Shown here: positions 28,998 through 41,999 of the stretch, piece by piece
Numbering within the stretch: position 1 is the stretch's first letter
Layout: each line of letters starts with the position of its first letter
Source: Methylobacterium hispanicum
GTDB taxonomy: Bacteria > Pseudomonadota > Alphaproteobacteria > Rhizobiales > Beijerinckiaceae
Assembly: GCF_022179285.1 (NCBI RefSeq)
Contig: NZ_BPQO01000002.1
Coordinates: 62,001 to 126,000, forward strand
Reading direction: 5' to 3'
DNA length: 64,000 bases
Program-made: the position numbers and the translations under genes
The notes under the pieces: model-generated
The model's input: only the letters and a program-made list of their open reading frames with translations
What the model was told of the DNA's origin: nothing
Databases searched by the model: none

Positions 28998-31712
28998 ATG
29001 ATGGACAAGACCTTCGATCCCGCCGCCGTCGAGGCGCGCGTATCCGGCGCCTGGGAGGCCGAGGGCGCCTTCCGCGCCGGCCGCCCCGAGCGCGCGGGCG
29101 CCGAGCCCTACTGCATCGTCATCCCGCCGCCGAACGTGACGGGCACGCTCCATATGGGGCACGCCCTCAACAACACGCTGCAGGACGTACTCTGCCGCTT
29201 CGAGCGGATGCGCGGCAAGGACGTGCTCTGGCAACCGGGCACGGACCATGCCGGCATCGCCACGCAGATGGTCGTGGAGCGCAAGCTCGCCGCCGACGGC
29301 GAGCCGGACCGCCGCTCGCTCGGCCGCGAGGCCTTCCTGGAGCGGGTCTGGGCCTGGAAGGCGGAATCGGGCGGCGCCATCGTCAACCAGCTCAAGCGGC
29401 TGGGCGCCTCCTGCGACTGGTCGCGCGAGCGCTTCACCATGGACGAGGGCCTCTCGGCCGCCGTCCTCAAGGTGTTCGTGGACCTCCACGCGCAGGGGCT
29501 GATCTACCGCGACAAGCGGCTCGTGAACTGGGATCCGAAGTTCCAGACCGCGATCTCGGACCTCGAAGTTCAGCAGATCGAGACCAAGGGCAACCTCTGG
29601 CACTTCGACTACCCGGTCGTGGACGAGGGCGGCGCCGAGACCGGCGCGGTCATCACGGTCGCGACCACGCGGCCCGAGACCATGCTGGGCGACACGGCGG
29701 TCGCGGTCCACCCGGAGGACGAGCGCTACACGGCCCTCGTCGGCAAAAGGGTGCGCCTGCCCCTGGTCGGCCGCCTGATCCCGATCGTGGCGGATACATA
29801 TTCCGATCCCGAGAAGGGCACCGGCGCGGTGAAGATCACCCCGGCGCACGACTTCAACGACTTCGAGGTCGGCAAGCGCCACGGCTGCGCGCTGATCAAC
29901 GTGCTCGACCCCGAAGCGCGCATCCTCATCGACGGCAACGCGGCTTTCCTGGCCGATGCCGCGCCCGAGGCCGAGACGCTGGCGCTCCACGGCCTCGACC
30001 GGGCCGAGGCGAGGAAGCGCGTCGTCGCCCTGATGGAGGAGCGTGGCCGCCTGCGCCAGATCGAGCCGAACACCCACGCGGTGCCGCACGGCGACCGCTC
30101 GGGCGTCGTCATCGAGCCCTATCTGACCGACCAGTGGTACGTGAACGTCAAGCCGCTGGCCGAGCGCGCGCTCCAGGCGGTCCGCGACGGGCAGACCCGC
30201 TTCGTGCCGGACAACTACGAGAAGATCTTCTTCCAGTGGCTGGAGAACATCGAGCCCTGGTGCATCTCGCGCCAGCTCTGGTGGGGCCACCAGATCCCGG
30301 TCTGGTACGACGACGAGGGCGGCGTCTACGTCGCGCTGGACGAGGCCGGGGCGCTGGAGAAAGCCGAGGCCGCGCGCGGGCGCCCGGTCGCGCTCACCCG
30401 CGACCCGGACGTCCTCGACACGTGGTTCTCCTCGGGCCTCTGGCCGTTCTCGACGCTCGGCTGGCCCGAGAGCACGCCGGAACTCGCCCGCTTCTACCCG
30501 ACCAGCACCCTCGTCACCGGCAAGGACATCCTGTTCTTCTGGGTCGCCCGCATGATGATGCTGGGCCTGCACGTCACCGACCGGGTGCCCTTCGCGACCG
30601 TCTACCTGCACACGCTGGTGCGCGACGCGTCCGGCGCCAAGATGTCGAAGTCGAAGGGCAACGTGGTCGATCCGCTCGGGCTGATCGATCAGTACGGCGC
30701 CGACGCGCTGCGCTTCACGCTCGCCGCGATGGCCGCGCAGGGGCGCGACATCAAGCTCGCGGTCAACCGCGTCGAGGGCTACCGCAACTTCGCGACCAAG
30801 CTCTGGAACGCCGCCCGCTTCGCCGAACTCAACGGCTGCCGGCTCGATCCCGCCTTTCGGCCGGAGGCCGTGCGCCAGCCGGTCAACCGCTGGGCGCTCG
30901 GAGAGGCCGCCCGCGCGGTCGCGGAGGTCGAGGGCGCGCTCGACGCCTACCGCTTCAACGACGCGGCCACCGCCGCCTACCGCTTCGTCTGGAACATCTT
31001 CTGTGATTGGTACCTAGAGCTGGCCAAGCCCGTGCTCCAGGGTGAGGGCGTCGAGGCCGGCCTGAAGGCCGAGACGCAGGCGAGCGTCGCCTTCCTGATC
31101 GACCAGATCGCCAAGCTCCTGCACCCGTTCATGCCCTTCCTCACGGAGGAGCTCTGGGCGATCAAGGGCGCGGACCTGCCCGGGCGCGGCCTGCTGGCGC
31201 TGGCCCCCTGGCCGGCGCTCGCCGGTCTCGCCGACGCGGGGGCCGAGGCGGAGGTCGGATTCGTGGTCGATCTCGTCACGGAGGTGCGCTCGGCCCGCTC
31301 CGAGACGAGCGTGCCGGCCGCCGCCCAGGTGCCGCTGGTGATCGTCGGTGCGAGCCCCGAGGTGCGGGCCCGGATCGAGGCATGGCGCGACACGCTGGTG
31401 CGCCTCGCCCGCCTCTCGGAGATCGCCTTCGCGGACGCCGCCCCGAAGAACGCCGTGCAACTGCTCGTGCGCGGCAGCGTCGCCGCGCTGCCGCTGGAGG
31501 GGATCGTCGATCTGGCCGCCGAGGTCGCGCGCCTCCGGAAGGAGGCCGCCAAGGCCGAGGGCGAGATCCGCAAGATCGACGGCAAGCTCGGCAACGCGGA
31601 CTTCATCGCACGCGCACCCGAGGAGATCGTGGAGGAGAACCGCGAGCGCCGCGAGGCGGAAAGCGAGCGGCTGGCCAAGATCCGAGAGGCGCTGACGCGG
31701 CTGGAGGGCTGA
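28998..31712 (+). CDS. valS: Valyl-tRNA synthetase
   Basis: Charges tRNA-Val. 904 residues, class Ia. The HIGH-type motif is in [16 protein letters not shown] (residues about 43-58) and KMSKS in [14 protein letters not shown] (about 547). The editing domain lies between ([10 protein letters not shown] near 223), an anticodon-binding domain follows, and the C-terminal coiled coil of ValRS is visible ([21 protein letters not shown]). Two ATG codons stand in tandem at 28998 and 29001; no strong ribosome site separates them. It ends in a palindrome shared with the convergent sugE-type gene. Confidence 0.97.
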   Translation: MMDKTFDPAAVEARVSGAWEAEGAFRAGRPERAGAEPYCIVIPPPNVTGTLHMGHALNNTLQDVLCRFERMRGKDVLWQPGTDHAGIATQMVVERKLAADGEPDRRSLGREAFLERVWAWKAESGGAIVNQLKRLGASCDWSRERFTMDEGLSAAVLKVFVDLHAQGLIYRDKRLVNWDPKFQTAISDLEVQQIETKGNLWHFDYPVVDEGGAETGAVITVATTRPETMLGDTAVAVHPEDERYTALVGKRVRLPLVGRLIPIVADTYSDPEKGTGAVKITPAHDFNDFEVGKRHGCALINVLDPEARILIDGNAAFLADAAPEAETLALHGLDRAEARKRVVALMEERGRLRQIEPNTHAVPHGDRSGVVIEPYLTDQWYVNVKPLAERALQAVRDGQTRFVPDNYEKIFFQWLENIEPWCISRQLWWGHQIPVWYDDEGGVYVALDEAGALEKAEAARGRPVALTRDPDVLDTWFSSGLWPFSTLGWPESTPELARFYPTSTLVTGKDILFFWVARMMMLGLHVTDRVPFATVYLHTLVRDASGAKMSKSKGNVVDPLGLIDQYGADALRFTLAAMAAQGRDIKLAVNRVEGYRNFATKLWNAARFAELNGCRLDPAFRPEAVRQPVNRWALGEAARAVAEVEGALDAYRFNDAATAAYRFVWNIFCDWYLELAKPVLQGEGVEAGLKAETQASVAFLIDQIAKLLHPFMPFLTEELWAIKGADLPGRGLLALAPWPALAGLADAGAEAEVGFVVDLVTEVRSARSETSVPAAAQVPLVIVGASPEVRARIEAWRDTLVRLARLSEIAFADAAPKNAVQLLVRGSVAALPLEGIVDLAAEVARLRKEAAKAEGEIRKIDGKLGNADFIARAPEEIVEENRERREAESERLAKIREALTRLEG

Positions 31713-31723
31713 GGCCTCAGCCC
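31706..31723. terminator. Palindrome over two convergent stop codons
   Basis: GGGCTGAGGCCTCAGCCC is an exact 18-bp palindrome. It contains the valS stop (TGA, 31710-31712) and, on the other strand, the stop of the SMR gene (31717-31719). It could fold only with a very tight loop, so terminator function is uncertain. Confidence 0.35.
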
Positions 31724-32031
31724 GCGAACTTGAGCCCCGCGATCCCCGCCACGATCAGCCCGATGCAGGCGATCCGGGCGGCGGTCGCGGGCTCGCCGAA
31801 CAGGACGATGCCGAGGATCGCGGTGCCGACCGCGCCGATGCCGGTCCAGACCGCGTAGCCGGTCCCGACCGGCAGGGTGCGCAGCGCGATCGCGAGCAGA
31901 ACCACGCTCGCCGCCATCGCGGCGAGGGTCAGCACCGAGGGCACGATCTTCGTGAAGCCCTCCGTGTATTTGAGGCCGATAGCCCAGCCGGTCTCGAGCA
32001 GACCGGCGACGAGGAGGAGGATCCAGGCCAC
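31717..32031 (-). CDS. SMR-family exporter of the SugE/Gdx type
   Basis: 104 residues with four transmembrane helices. The sequence follows SugE/Gdx closely: [27 protein letters not shown] with the essential Glu13, and [24 protein letters not shown]. The Gdx subgroup exports guanidinium with proton antiport and works as an antiparallel dimer. The GTG at 32029-32031 matches the family N-terminus, and GGGAG stands about 12 bases upstream. No guanidine riboswitch could be recognised in the leader. Confidence 0.88.
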   Translation of the reverse strand: MAWILLLVAGLLETGWAIGLKYTEGFTKIVPSVLTLAAMAASVVLLAIALRTLPVGTGYAVWTGIGAVGTAILGIVLFGEPATAARIACIGLIVAGIAGLKFAG

Positions 32032-32201
32032 GTGTCGGCGTCTCCCAGGGTTGCGCGCGCTGTTTGCGCGACGGGAGCGCCCGAACCAAGCCCGAACCTG
32101 ACCAAACCGTAATGCGCCCGCCACCGGTGGGTCAGGGGCAGGGGTCTAGGACAGCGTCATCGCCGCCCGCGCGGCGCACAGCTTTCCGACCGGAGACCCC
32201 G

Positions 32202-33713
32202 ATGCCCGAGACCCGTACCCACCGCCGCGCCCTCGCCTCCGTGGCCGCAGCCGCGCTTCTGGCGGGCGGCGCGATCGGCGGCGCCTACCTGCCGGCCGCC
32301 ACCCCGGCCTACGCGCAGGCCCTGCCCAAGACCCCGATCGAGGCCCCCGAGCACCCGCCGGGCTCGTTCGCCAACATCGTCGACAAGGTGAAGCCCGGCG
32401 TCGTCTCGGTGAAGGTCAAGCTCGACGACACCGCCAGCATGGACGACGACGACGGCCCCAGCCAGGGCGGCCGCAACATGCAGAACGTGCCGCCGCAGCT
32501 GCGCGAGTTCTTCCGCCGCTTCGGCCAGAACGGCGGGCCGGGCGGCCAGCAGCAGCGGGGCGGCAGCCGCGGCGCCGTAGGCTCGGGCTTCATCATCTCG
32601 GCCGACGGCTACGTGGTGACGAACAACCACGTCGTGGACCACGGCAAGACCGTGCAGGTCACCCTCGACGACGGCCGCACCCTCGACGCCAAGGTCATCG
32701 GCAAGGATTCCAAGACCGACATCGCCCTTCTGAAGATCAAGGAAGCCGGCAGCTACCCCTACGTCCAGTTCGGCAAGGGCGCGCCGCGCGTCGGCGACTG
32801 GGTGGTGGCGATCGGCAACCCGTTCGGCCTCGGCGGCACGGTGACGGCGGGCATCGTCTCGGCCCGCGGCCGCGACATCGGCGCCGGGCCCTACGACGAC
32901 TTCCTGCAGATCGATGCGCCCATCAACAAGGGCAACTCGGGCGGCCCCACCTTCAACGTCAACGGCGAGGTGGTGGGCGTGAACACCGCGATCGCCTCGC
33001 CCTCGGGGGGCAGCGTCGGCCTCGCCTTCGCGATCCCGGCCGAGACGGTGCAGGCCGTGGTCGAGCAGCTGCGCACGGACGGCAAGGTCGCCCGCGGCTA
33101 TCTCGGCGTGCAGGTCCAGCCCGTGACGCAGGACATCGCCGAGGGCCTCGGTCTGGCGAAGCCCAAGGGCGCGCTCGTCGATCACGCCGAGGACGGCACG
33201 CCCGCCGCTAAGGCGGGCCTGAAGTCCGGCGACGTGATCGAGAAGGTCAACGGCGACCCGATCAACGATGCGAAGGAGCTGTCGCGCAAGATCGCCGGCC
33301 TCAAGCCCGGCGCGAAGGTCGATCTCGCCTACCTCCGCGGCGGCAAGGCCGACACCGCGACGGTGACGCTCGGCTCGCTGCCGAGCGACGGCAAGGTGGC
33401 GAGCCGGGGCGATTCGGAAACGAACGGGCAACCGCGGCTGGGCCTCAGCCTCGCGCCGGCCTCCGAGGTGGGCCTCGCCGACCAGGGCGTCGCGGTGGTC
33501 GAGGTCGATCCGGACGGGCCGGCCGCCGCCAAGGGCATCGAGCAGGGCGACCTGATCCTGGATGTCGGCGGCCAGAGCGTCAGCAAGCCCTCGGAGGTCG
33601 CGGCGCAGATCCGTTCGGCCGAGAGCGCCGGCCGCAAGGCGGTGCTGATGCGGGTGAAGAGCGGCAAGGGCGTCACCCGCTTCGTCGCGGTGCAGCTCAA
33701 CAAGGCGGGTTGA
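32202..33713 (+). CDS. degP: Periplasmic serine protease DegP/HtrA (Do family)
   Basis: 503 residues. A long signal peptide ends near YAQA (about 40). The trypsin-like domain has the triad His143 (TNNHVV), Asp173 (KTDIALL) and Ser246 (GNSGGP). Two PDZ domains follow (about 290-375 and 410-495). It degrades and refolds misfolded envelope proteins. The ATG at 32202 with a GGAG site gives the proper signal peptide; the frame extends upstream without one. It stands alone, with a hairpin downstream. Confidence 0.95.
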   Translation: MPETRTHRRALASVAAAALLAGGAIGGAYLPAATPAYAQALPKTPIEAPEHPPGSFANIVDKVKPGVVSVKVKLDDTASMDDDDGPSQGGRNMQNVPPQLREFFRRFGQNGGPGGQQQRGGSRGAVGSGFIISADGYVVTNNHVVDHGKTVQVTLDDGRTLDAKVIGKDSKTDIALLKIKEAGSYPYVQFGKGAPRVGDWVVAIGNPFGLGGTVTAGIVSARGRDIGAGPYDDFLQIDAPINKGNSGGPTFNVNGEVVGVNTAIASPSGGSVGLAFAIPAETVQAVVEQLRTDGKVARGYLGVQVQPVTQDIAEGLGLAKPKGALVDHAEDGTPAAKAGLKSGDVIEKVNGDPINDAKELSRKIAGLKPGAKVDLAYLRGGKADTATVTLGSLPSDGKVASRGDSETNGQPRLGLSLAPASEVGLADQGVAVVEVDPDGPAAAKGIEQGDLILDVGGQSVSKPSEVAAQIRSAESAGRKAVLMRVKSGKGVTRFVAVQLNKAG

Positions 33714-33738
33714 GGCCGCTCCCGCCTCAGGATCCACG

Positions 33739-33772
33739 GGAAGGCGCCGACCGGCAGCGGGCGGCGCCTTCC
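33739..33772 (+). terminator. Hairpin after degP
   Basis: GGAAGGCGCCG (33739-33749) pairs with CGGCGCCTTCC (33762-33772), an 11-bp perfect stem with a 12-base loop, 25 bases after the degP stop. It is followed by GCGCGTTC rather than a T-run. Confidence 0.5.
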
Positions 33773-33822
33773 GCGCGTTCGGCCCCTATTCAGCGGCGCC
33801 GGGCACGGTCTACATCGGTGCC

Positions 33823-34335
33823 ATGCGCGCCGCACCGCTCCTCCTCGCTTTCGCCTGCCTCGCCGCTCGGCCGGCGCGGGCCGATTCCTGCGACGCGCTC
33901 GCGGCCCGGGTGATCCGCGTCACTGGCGCCTCGCTCGCCGGCCGGGCGGAGCCGGGCGCGGTGTTCCGGGCGGCGCATGCCGACCGGATGAGCCTGGATT
34001 GCCGGGCCCCCGCCCGCATCGTGATCGGCTCGGGCGAACGCCGGCCGCCCGTCGGCTGGTTCACGCTGGTCGGGCTCGCGGCCGAGGCGCTGGGCAAGGC
34101 CCGGCTCCGGGACGCGCAGGCGGCAGCGCTCAACCTCCACCAGGACTCGCTGCTCGCCGAGGTGCCGATGCAGGCGCGCGTCGGCGGCGTGATCCTGCGC
34201 TGCGATACAGGCCCGCGCGCCGTGGGCCTCGCGGGTTTCGTCAGCCTCTGCGTGGTCGAGCGGCGCGACGGCCGCCCGCGCAAGGGCTCCCTCGTGCGCA
34301 AGGCCGCCCTTCCGCGGGCGCTCGCGCCCGGCTAG
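33823..34335 (+). CDS. Small secreted protein, second member of the ADSCD family
   Basis: 170 residues. A signal peptide ends near RPARA/DSCD (about 21). The mature chain keeps the pattern of the protein at 3832-4272: DSCDALA, then SLDCRAP, a WFTLVGLAAEAL segment matching FFDDLAVASQIL, then LRCDTG and LCVVE. Four cysteines are in the same register. Overall identity is low, so the duplication is old. Function unknown; periplasmic with two disulfides expected. kdsA starts nine bases after its stop, so the two may share a transcript. Confidence 0.75.
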   Translation: MRAAPLLLAFACLAARPARADSCDALAARVIRVTGASLAGRAEPGAVFRAAHADRMSLDCRAPARIVIGSGERRPPVGWFTLVGLAAEALGKARLRDAQAAALNLHQDSLLAEVPMQARVGGVILRCDTGPRAVGLAGFVSLCVVERRDGRPRKGSLVRKAALPRALAPG

Positions 34336-34344
34336 ACCGGCCGC

Positions 34345-35205
34345 ATGTCGGATACAGCCTCGAACACCCCCACCGTCGTGAAGGTCGGCAGCGCCGCCTT
34401 CGGCAACCACCTGCCCCTCGCGCTCATCGCCGGCCCGTGCCAGTTGGAGAGCCGCGACCACGCCCTCGAGATCGCCGCGGCGCTCAAGGCGATGGCGGAG
34501 GCGCGCGGGATCGGGCTCGTCTTCAAGGCCTCCTTCGACAAGGCCAACCGCACGTCCGGCTCGGCCGCGCGCGGTCTCGGCCTGGAGGGCGCGCTGCCGA
34601 TCTTCGCCGAGATCCGCGAGAGGCTGGGCCTCCCGGTGCTCACCGACGTGCACGCGGCCGAGCAATGCGCGCCGGTCGCCGAGGTTGTGGACGTGCTCCA
34701 GATCCCGGCCTTCCTCTGCCGCCAGACCGACCTGCTACTCGCCGCCGCGCGAACCGGCCGGGCGGTCAACGTGAAGAAGGGTCAGTTCCTCGCCCCCTGG
34801 GACATGCGGCATGTGGCGGCCAAGGTCACGGAGGCGGGCAACCCGAACGTCATCGTCACGGAGCGCGGCGCGTCCTTCGGCTACAACACCCTCGTCTCCG
34901 ACATGCGCAGCCTGCCCATCATGGCCAAGGTCACCGGCGGCGCGCCCGTGGTGTTCGACGCGACCCATTCGGTGCAGCAGCCCGGCGGACAGGGGGCGAG
35001 CTCGGGCGGCCAGCGCGAGTTCGTCGCCGTGCTGGCCCGGGCCGCGGTCGCGGTCGGGGTTGCGGGCGTCTTCATCGAGACCCATCCCGATCCCGATCGG
35101 GCTCCCTCGGACGGGCCCAACATGGTGGCGCTGGCGGACATGCCGGCGCTCCTCGACGAACTCCTGGCCTTCGACCGGCTGGCGAAGGCACGGCCCGACG
35201 CCTGA
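34345..35205 (+). CDS. kdsA: 3-deoxy-D-manno-octulosonate 8-phosphate synthase
   Basis: Condenses phosphoenolpyruvate and arabinose 5-phosphate to KDO-8-P for lipopolysaccharide. 286 residues, TIM barrel. [13 protein letters not shown] carries Cys32, the metal ligand of the metal-dependent class, where the metal-independent E. coli enzyme has Asn. Other signatures are [32 protein letters not shown] and [12 protein letters not shown]. eno, ftsB and pdhA follow a little further on, the usual alphaproteobacterial order, here interrupted by a few extra genes. Confidence 0.96.
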   Translation: MSDTASNTPTVVKVGSAAFGNHLPLALIAGPCQLESRDHALEIAAALKAMAEARGIGLVFKASFDKANRTSGSAARGLGLEGALPIFAEIRERLGLPVLTDVHAAEQCAPVAEVVDVLQIPAFLCRQTDLLLAAARTGRAVNVKKGQFLAPWDMRHVAAKVTEAGNPNVIVTERGASFGYNTLVSDMRSLPIMAKVTGGAPVVFDATHSVQQPGGQGASSGGQREFVAVLARAAVAVGVAGVFIETHPDPDRAPSDGPNMVALADMPALLDELLAFDRLAKARPDA

Positions 35206-35220
35206 GGCGCGGACCGAGGG

Positions 35221-35943
35221 TCAGCGCGCCGGGACTAGCACGTGGGCGCGCAGGGGCTGCGTCAGGCGGTAGCCGTCCTCTCCGGGCGCCGCCGCGCCCT
35301 CGAAGGCGGCGCGGATCCCCGCCGGGTCTGCCGCGATCGCCGCCTTGCGGGCGGGATCGACGGCCGTCACCCGGTCCAGGAAGGCCGCGAGGTCGGGAAA
35401 GGTCTCGTGCCGCTCGAAGGTGACGTCGCGGGGGCAGGAGAAGGCGCCCGAGGCGATCGCCGCCGCGATGGCCGCCTGCGCCGCCGCCCGGATCGCGGTC
35501 TCGTCCTCGATGGGTCTGAGCGCCGCGAAGAAGCTTCCGGCGGCCAGCGGCTCGACCACGACGATCGGGCGGCCCGGACCGACGACGCGCGCAGCCTCCG
35601 CGAGCGCGGACTCCGGTCCGGGCACGTGGTGGAGGGCGTTGAGGATCACGGCGCCGTCGAAGGTGCCGTCGGCGAACGGCATGGCCTCGGCCGAGGCCCG
35701 CTCGAACCGGGCGTCCGGCACCCGGGCCGCGGCGGCCCGGATCGCGGCCTGGCCCGGATCGATCCCTGTCACCGCAGCGCCCCGCTCCGCGAGAGCTCTC
35801 GCCAGGACGCCCGACCCGCAACCGATGTCGAGGATCCGCCGCCCCTCGATCGGCGCGAAGGTCTCGAGGACGAGCGACAGGGTATCCATGCGGAAGTCTC
35901 CGTGGGGGCGCCCGATCCTAGAGCGTCCGTCGGCGACGTCCAT
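35221..35943 (-). CDS. Class I SAM-dependent methyltransferase (UbiE/Methyltransf_11 type)
   Basis: About 240 residues. SAM motif I is ILDIGCGSGVLARALAERGA, followed by VTGIDPGQAAIRAA and FDGAVILNALHHVPGPESAL. The HGDFRMDTLSLVLETF lead-in before motif I is conserved in such proteins, so the ATG at 35941-35943 was preferred; the ATG at 35889 or the more distal one at 36003 are alternatives. No ribosome site stands out. The substrate is unknown. It converges on kdsA. Confidence 0.82.
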   Translation of the reverse strand: MDVADGRSRIGRPHGDFRMDTLSLVLETFAPIEGRRILDIGCGSGVLARALAERGAAVTGIDPGQAAIRAAAARVPDARFERASAEAMPFADGTFDGAVILNALHHVPGPESALAEAARVVGPGRPIVVVEPLAAGSFFAALRPIEDETAIRAAAQAAIAAAIASGAFSCPRDVTFERHETFPDLAAFLDRVTAVDPARKAAIAADPAGIRAAFEGAAAPGEDGYRLTQPLRAHVLVPAR

Positions 35944-36101
35944 GCGTGTGGAAGGAGGTTCGGAGTTCGGCGCGCCGAGGAGGGTTCTGCGTCGTCGGAA
36001 CAAGGTGCGAAAGGGGTTCAGGCTCCGTTCATCTCGGCGGAACCCTGTCCTACCCGGTCGATAGGCGGCACCGTGCCAGTATTGCGAGAACGAAGACCGG
36101 C

Positions 36102-36126
36102 GGAACCCTCGCGCCGGATCGGCGTT
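36102..36126 (+). promoter_or_regulatory. EcfG-type general stress promoter (GGAAC-N16-CGTT)
   Basis: GGAAC at 36102-36106 and CGTT at 36123-36126 are separated by 16 bases. This is the consensus known for the PhyR/EcfG general stress regulon of Methylobacterium and related alphaproteobacteria. It lies 39 bases before the ATG of the small secreted protein gene, so transcription would begin near 36132. Confidence 0.65.
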
Positions 36127-36164
36127 GAATCCCCGAAATCGATCACTGATCGAGAAAGGATATC

Positions 36165-36470
36165 ATGCGCAAGTTCGCCATCATCTCCGCCGCCGCTCTG
36201 ACCCTCGGAACTCTCGCGACGACGGCGGCAGACGCCCGGCCGCGCGGCTATTATGGCCATGGCTACGCCCCGCACGCGGGCTACGGTTACGGACATCGCG
36301 GTCGCCGCGGCATCGGTACCGGCGCAGCTGTCGGCCTCGGCATCGCGGGCCTTGCGGCGGGTGCGATCGCGGCTGGCGCGGCGCGGGACGCCTACGCCCG
36401 GGACGGCTATTACGGCCGCCCGGCCTACGGTTACGGCGGCCCGGCCTATGGGTACGGCTACGGCTACTGA
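36165..36470 (+). CDS. Small secreted Gly/Tyr-rich protein, probably stress-induced
   Basis: 101 residues. A signal peptide ends near ADA/RPRG (about 24). The mature protein is rich in Gly and Tyr (RGYYGHGYAPHAGYGYGH at the front, repeats of PAYGYG at the end). A hydrophobic Gly/Ala-rich middle (GTGAAVGLGIAGLAAGAIAAG) resembles the glycine-zipper segments of envelope proteins. AAAGGA precedes the ATG. It has an EcfG-type promoter upstream and a textbook terminator downstream, so it is a monocistronic, stress-controlled unit. Molecular function unknown. Confidence 0.82.
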   Translation: MRKFAIISAAALTLGTLATTAADARPRGYYGHGYAPHAGYGYGHRGRRGIGTGAAVGLGIAGLAAGAIAAGAARDAYARDGYYGRPAYGYGGPAYGYGYGY

Positions 36471-36494
36471 GCCGACACCCACAGGGTTGAATGA

Positions 36495-38483
<1,989 letters not shown>

Positions 38484-38505
38484 GCCGTCGGCCTGCGGTC
38501 CTTCG

Positions 38506-38536
38506 AGCCCCCGGCGTCAGCGAGGCCGGGGGCTTT
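38506..38536 (+). terminator. Terminator after eno
   Basis: A 10-bp stem, AGCCCCCGGC (38506-38515) with GCCGGGGGCT (38525-38534), and a 9-base loop, followed by TTCGCGTTCT. The T-run is short but the stem is strong. Confidence 0.75.
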
Positions 38537-38613
38537 CGCGTTCTCCAAGACATCCTGACGGACATCCCGGCTGCGTTAGGGCATTCGTAACCTTGCCGCG
38601 GGATGGTCGGGGC

Positions 38614-38925
38614 ATGGTCGTCCGTCGCCGCGTCAGAATGGTCGTGCTCCCGCTCGCTCTCTGGAGCGTGTCGGCACTCGTCGTGGGTTACTTCGTCACG
38701 CAGGCCGAGAACGGCAACCGCGGGCTGGAAGCCAAGCGCACGCTCAAGATCCAGGCCTACGGGCTCGCGCAGGAACTCGCCGCCGCCAAGGCCGAGCGCG
38801 CAACCTGGGAACACCGGGTCGCCCTGTTGCGGAGCGAGCAGATCGACCGCGATCTGCTCGAGGAACGCGCCCGCGTCGTACTCGGACGGGTTCATGCAAA
38901 CGATGTGGTTGTGATCACGCCGTAA
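38614..38925 (+). CDS. FtsB/DivIC-type septum formation initiator
   Basis: 103 residues with the FtsB layout: a short cytoplasmic N-terminus, one transmembrane helix (MVVLPLALWSVSALVVGYFV, about 9-28) and a periplasmic coiled coil (LEAKRTLKIQAYGLAQELAAAKAERATWEHRVALL), ending with ERARVVLGRVHANDVVV. FtsB joins FtsL and FtsQ in the divisome. The position between eno and pdhA is typical of alphaproteobacteria. ATG 38614 was chosen over an upstream TTG. Confidence 0.88.
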   Translation: MVVRRRVRMVVLPLALWSVSALVVGYFVTQAENGNRGLEAKRTLKIQAYGLAQELAAAKAERATWEHRVALLRSEQIDRDLLEERARVVLGRVHANDVVVITP

Positions 38926-38950
38926 GCCCGAAACTAGAGGTGGTATCGCC

Positions 38951-38974
38951 CTGACAACCATGCATGGCTGTCAG
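38951..38974. promoter_or_regulatory. 24-bp near-perfect inverted repeat upstream of pdhA
   Basis: The half-sites CTGACAACCATG and CATGGCTGTCAG are complementary at 11 of 12 positions. The repeat lies 76 bases before the pdhA start, in the 124-base gap after ftsB. The size and symmetry suit a dimeric repressor or activator site for the pyruvate dehydrogenase operon. The cognate protein is not known. Confidence 0.5.
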
Positions 38975-39049
38975 AGGGGCGCCACTCGCAATCGCGGTCG
39001 TCCTGGCCTAAACCGAGCCCCGAAACGGTCATATTCCGGGGAGCGAAGC

Positions 39050-40123
39050 ATGGACGCCGGCAAGGACGCCGCGAAGGACGCGGCGCAGGCGAAGCCTGAG
39101 GCGACCAAGGATGGCGCGGAGGCGGCGCACCGGCCCGCCCCGAACGCTCCGCAGTTCACCCGTGACGAGGACCTTCACGCCTACCGCGAGATGTTGCTGA
39201 TCCGCCGCTTCGAGGAGAAGGCGGGCCAACTCTACGGCATGGGCCTGATCGGCGGCTTCTGCCACCTCTACATCGGCCAGGAAGCCGTCGTCATCGGCAT
39301 GCAGATGGCCTCGGTCGAGGGTGATCAGGTCATCACCGGGTACCGCGACCACGGCCACATGCTCGCCACCGGCATGGAGAGCCGCGGCGTGATGGCCGAA
39401 CTCACCGGCCGCCGTGGCGGCTACAGCCGCGGCAAGGGCGGCTCGATGCACATGTTCAGCCGCGAGAAGCAGTTCTTCGGCGGCCACGGCATCGTCGGCG
39501 CTCAGGTCGCACTCGGCACTGGCCTCGCCTTCGCGGACGCCTACCGGGAGAACGGCAAGGTCAGCCTCACCTACATGGGTGACGGGGCGGCCAACCAGGG
39601 CCAGGTCTACGAGAGCTTCAACATGGCGGCCCTCTGGAAGCTGCCGGTCGTCTACGTGATCGAGAACAACCGCTACGCCATGGGCACCTCGGTCGCCCGC
39701 GCCTCGGCGCAGACGGACTTCTCGAAGCGCGGCCTCTCCTTCGGCATCCCGGGCGAGCAGGTCGACGGCATGGACGTGCGCACCGTGCGCGAGGCGGCGA
39801 CCCGCGCCATCGAGCACGCCCGCTCCGGCCAGGGCCCCTACATCCTCGAGATGCAGACCTACCGCTACCGCGGCCACTCGATGTCCGACCCGGCCAAGTA
39901 CCGGTCGAAGGACGAGGTCTCGAAGATGCGCGACGAGCACGATCCGATCGAGATGGTGCGCAAGCGCTTGATCGAGTTGCACGGCGTCGACGAATCCGAG
40001 TTGAAGGCGACCGACGCCAAGGTGCGCGAGATCGTCAACGACGCGGCCGAGTTCGCCACCAACGATCCCGAGCCGGATCCCTCCGAGCTGTGGACCGACA
40101 TCCTGCTGGAGGCGAGCGCCTGA
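39050..40123 (+). CDS. pdhA: Pyruvate dehydrogenase E1 component, alpha subunit
   Basis: Decarboxylates pyruvate using thiamine diphosphate. 357 residues. An Ala/Lys-rich N-terminal tail (about 1-35) precedes the E1-alpha domain. [32 protein letters not shown] and the ThDP motif [17 protein letters not shown] are clear, and the phosphorylation-loop segment [19 protein letters not shown] is present. ATG 39050 follows GGGGAG. It is the first gene of pdhA-pdhB-DUF5076-Uma2-pdhC-lpd. Confidence 0.97.
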   Translation: MDAGKDAAKDAAQAKPEATKDGAEAAHRPAPNAPQFTRDEDLHAYREMLLIRRFEEKAGQLYGMGLIGGFCHLYIGQEAVVIGMQMASVEGDQVITGYRDHGHMLATGMESRGVMAELTGRRGGYSRGKGGSMHMFSREKQFFGGHGIVGAQVALGTGLAFADAYRENGKVSLTYMGDGAANQGQVYESFNMAALWKLPVVYVIENNRYAMGTSVARASAQTDFSKRGLSFGIPGEQVDGMDVRTVREAATRAIEHARSGQGPYILEMQTYRYRGHSMSDPAKYRSKDEVSKMRDEHDPIEMVRKRLIELHGVDESELKATDAKVREIVNDAAEFATNDPEPDPSELWTDILLEASA

Positions 40124-40197
40124 CCGGCGCTCTCCAGCACGCACGCAATAGCCGCCCGCCTCACTGGCCGCCCCGCCGCCCCACGACAGAGCAGAAC

Positions 40198-41649
<1,452 letters not shown>

Positions 41650-41710
41650 GCCCGCGCGCCGCTCATCCCCCGCGCCTCCGCGCGGGGCGACACCGAGAGG
41701 GCTGCCAGCC

Positions 41711-41986
41711 ATGAGCCAAGCGTTCGAGGAACTCTCCGTGCCCCCCGACGTCGCCGAGAACGGCGGCGTCGAGGTTCTGCGCGCCATCGTGGTGGACGGC
41801 GCGGTCAGCGTCGCCCTGCGGCGCTCCTTCGACGATCCGGCGACCTGGGGCCGCCTCCTCATGGACCTCGCCCGGCAGGCCGCTCGCGCCTACGCGCTGG
41901 AGACCGAGATGTCGGAGGAGGAGGCGTTCGAGCGCATCCGCGCGGGAATCGAGGCGGACAGCCTCGATTCCGGCGACCTCAACTAG
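41711..41986 (+). CDS. DUF5076 protein of the pdh operon
   Basis: 91 residues, no signal peptide or membrane helix. The EVLRAIVVDGAVSVALRRSFDDPATWG core and YALETEMSEEEAFERIRAGIEAD tail fit the DUF5076 family, commonly found between pdhB and pdhC in this order. It sits 61 bases after pdhB. Its function is unknown; constant linkage suggests a role in assembly or regulation of the complex. Confidence 0.82.
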   Translation: MSQAFEELSVPPDVAENGGVEVLRAIVVDGAVSVALRRSFDDPATWGRLLMDLARQAARAYALETEMSEEEAFERIRAGIEADSLDSGDLN

Positions 41987-41999
41987 CGGCGACTGCCCC

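Noticed and set aside
32032..32124. Guanidine riboswitch before the SugE/Gdx-type gene
   Set aside because: The leader is short, and no paired hairpins with ACGR loops could be found.
36030..36065. GGAAC at about 36039 as another stress promoter
   Set aside because: The -10 element CGTT is absent at the required spacing; the site at 36102 fits exactly.
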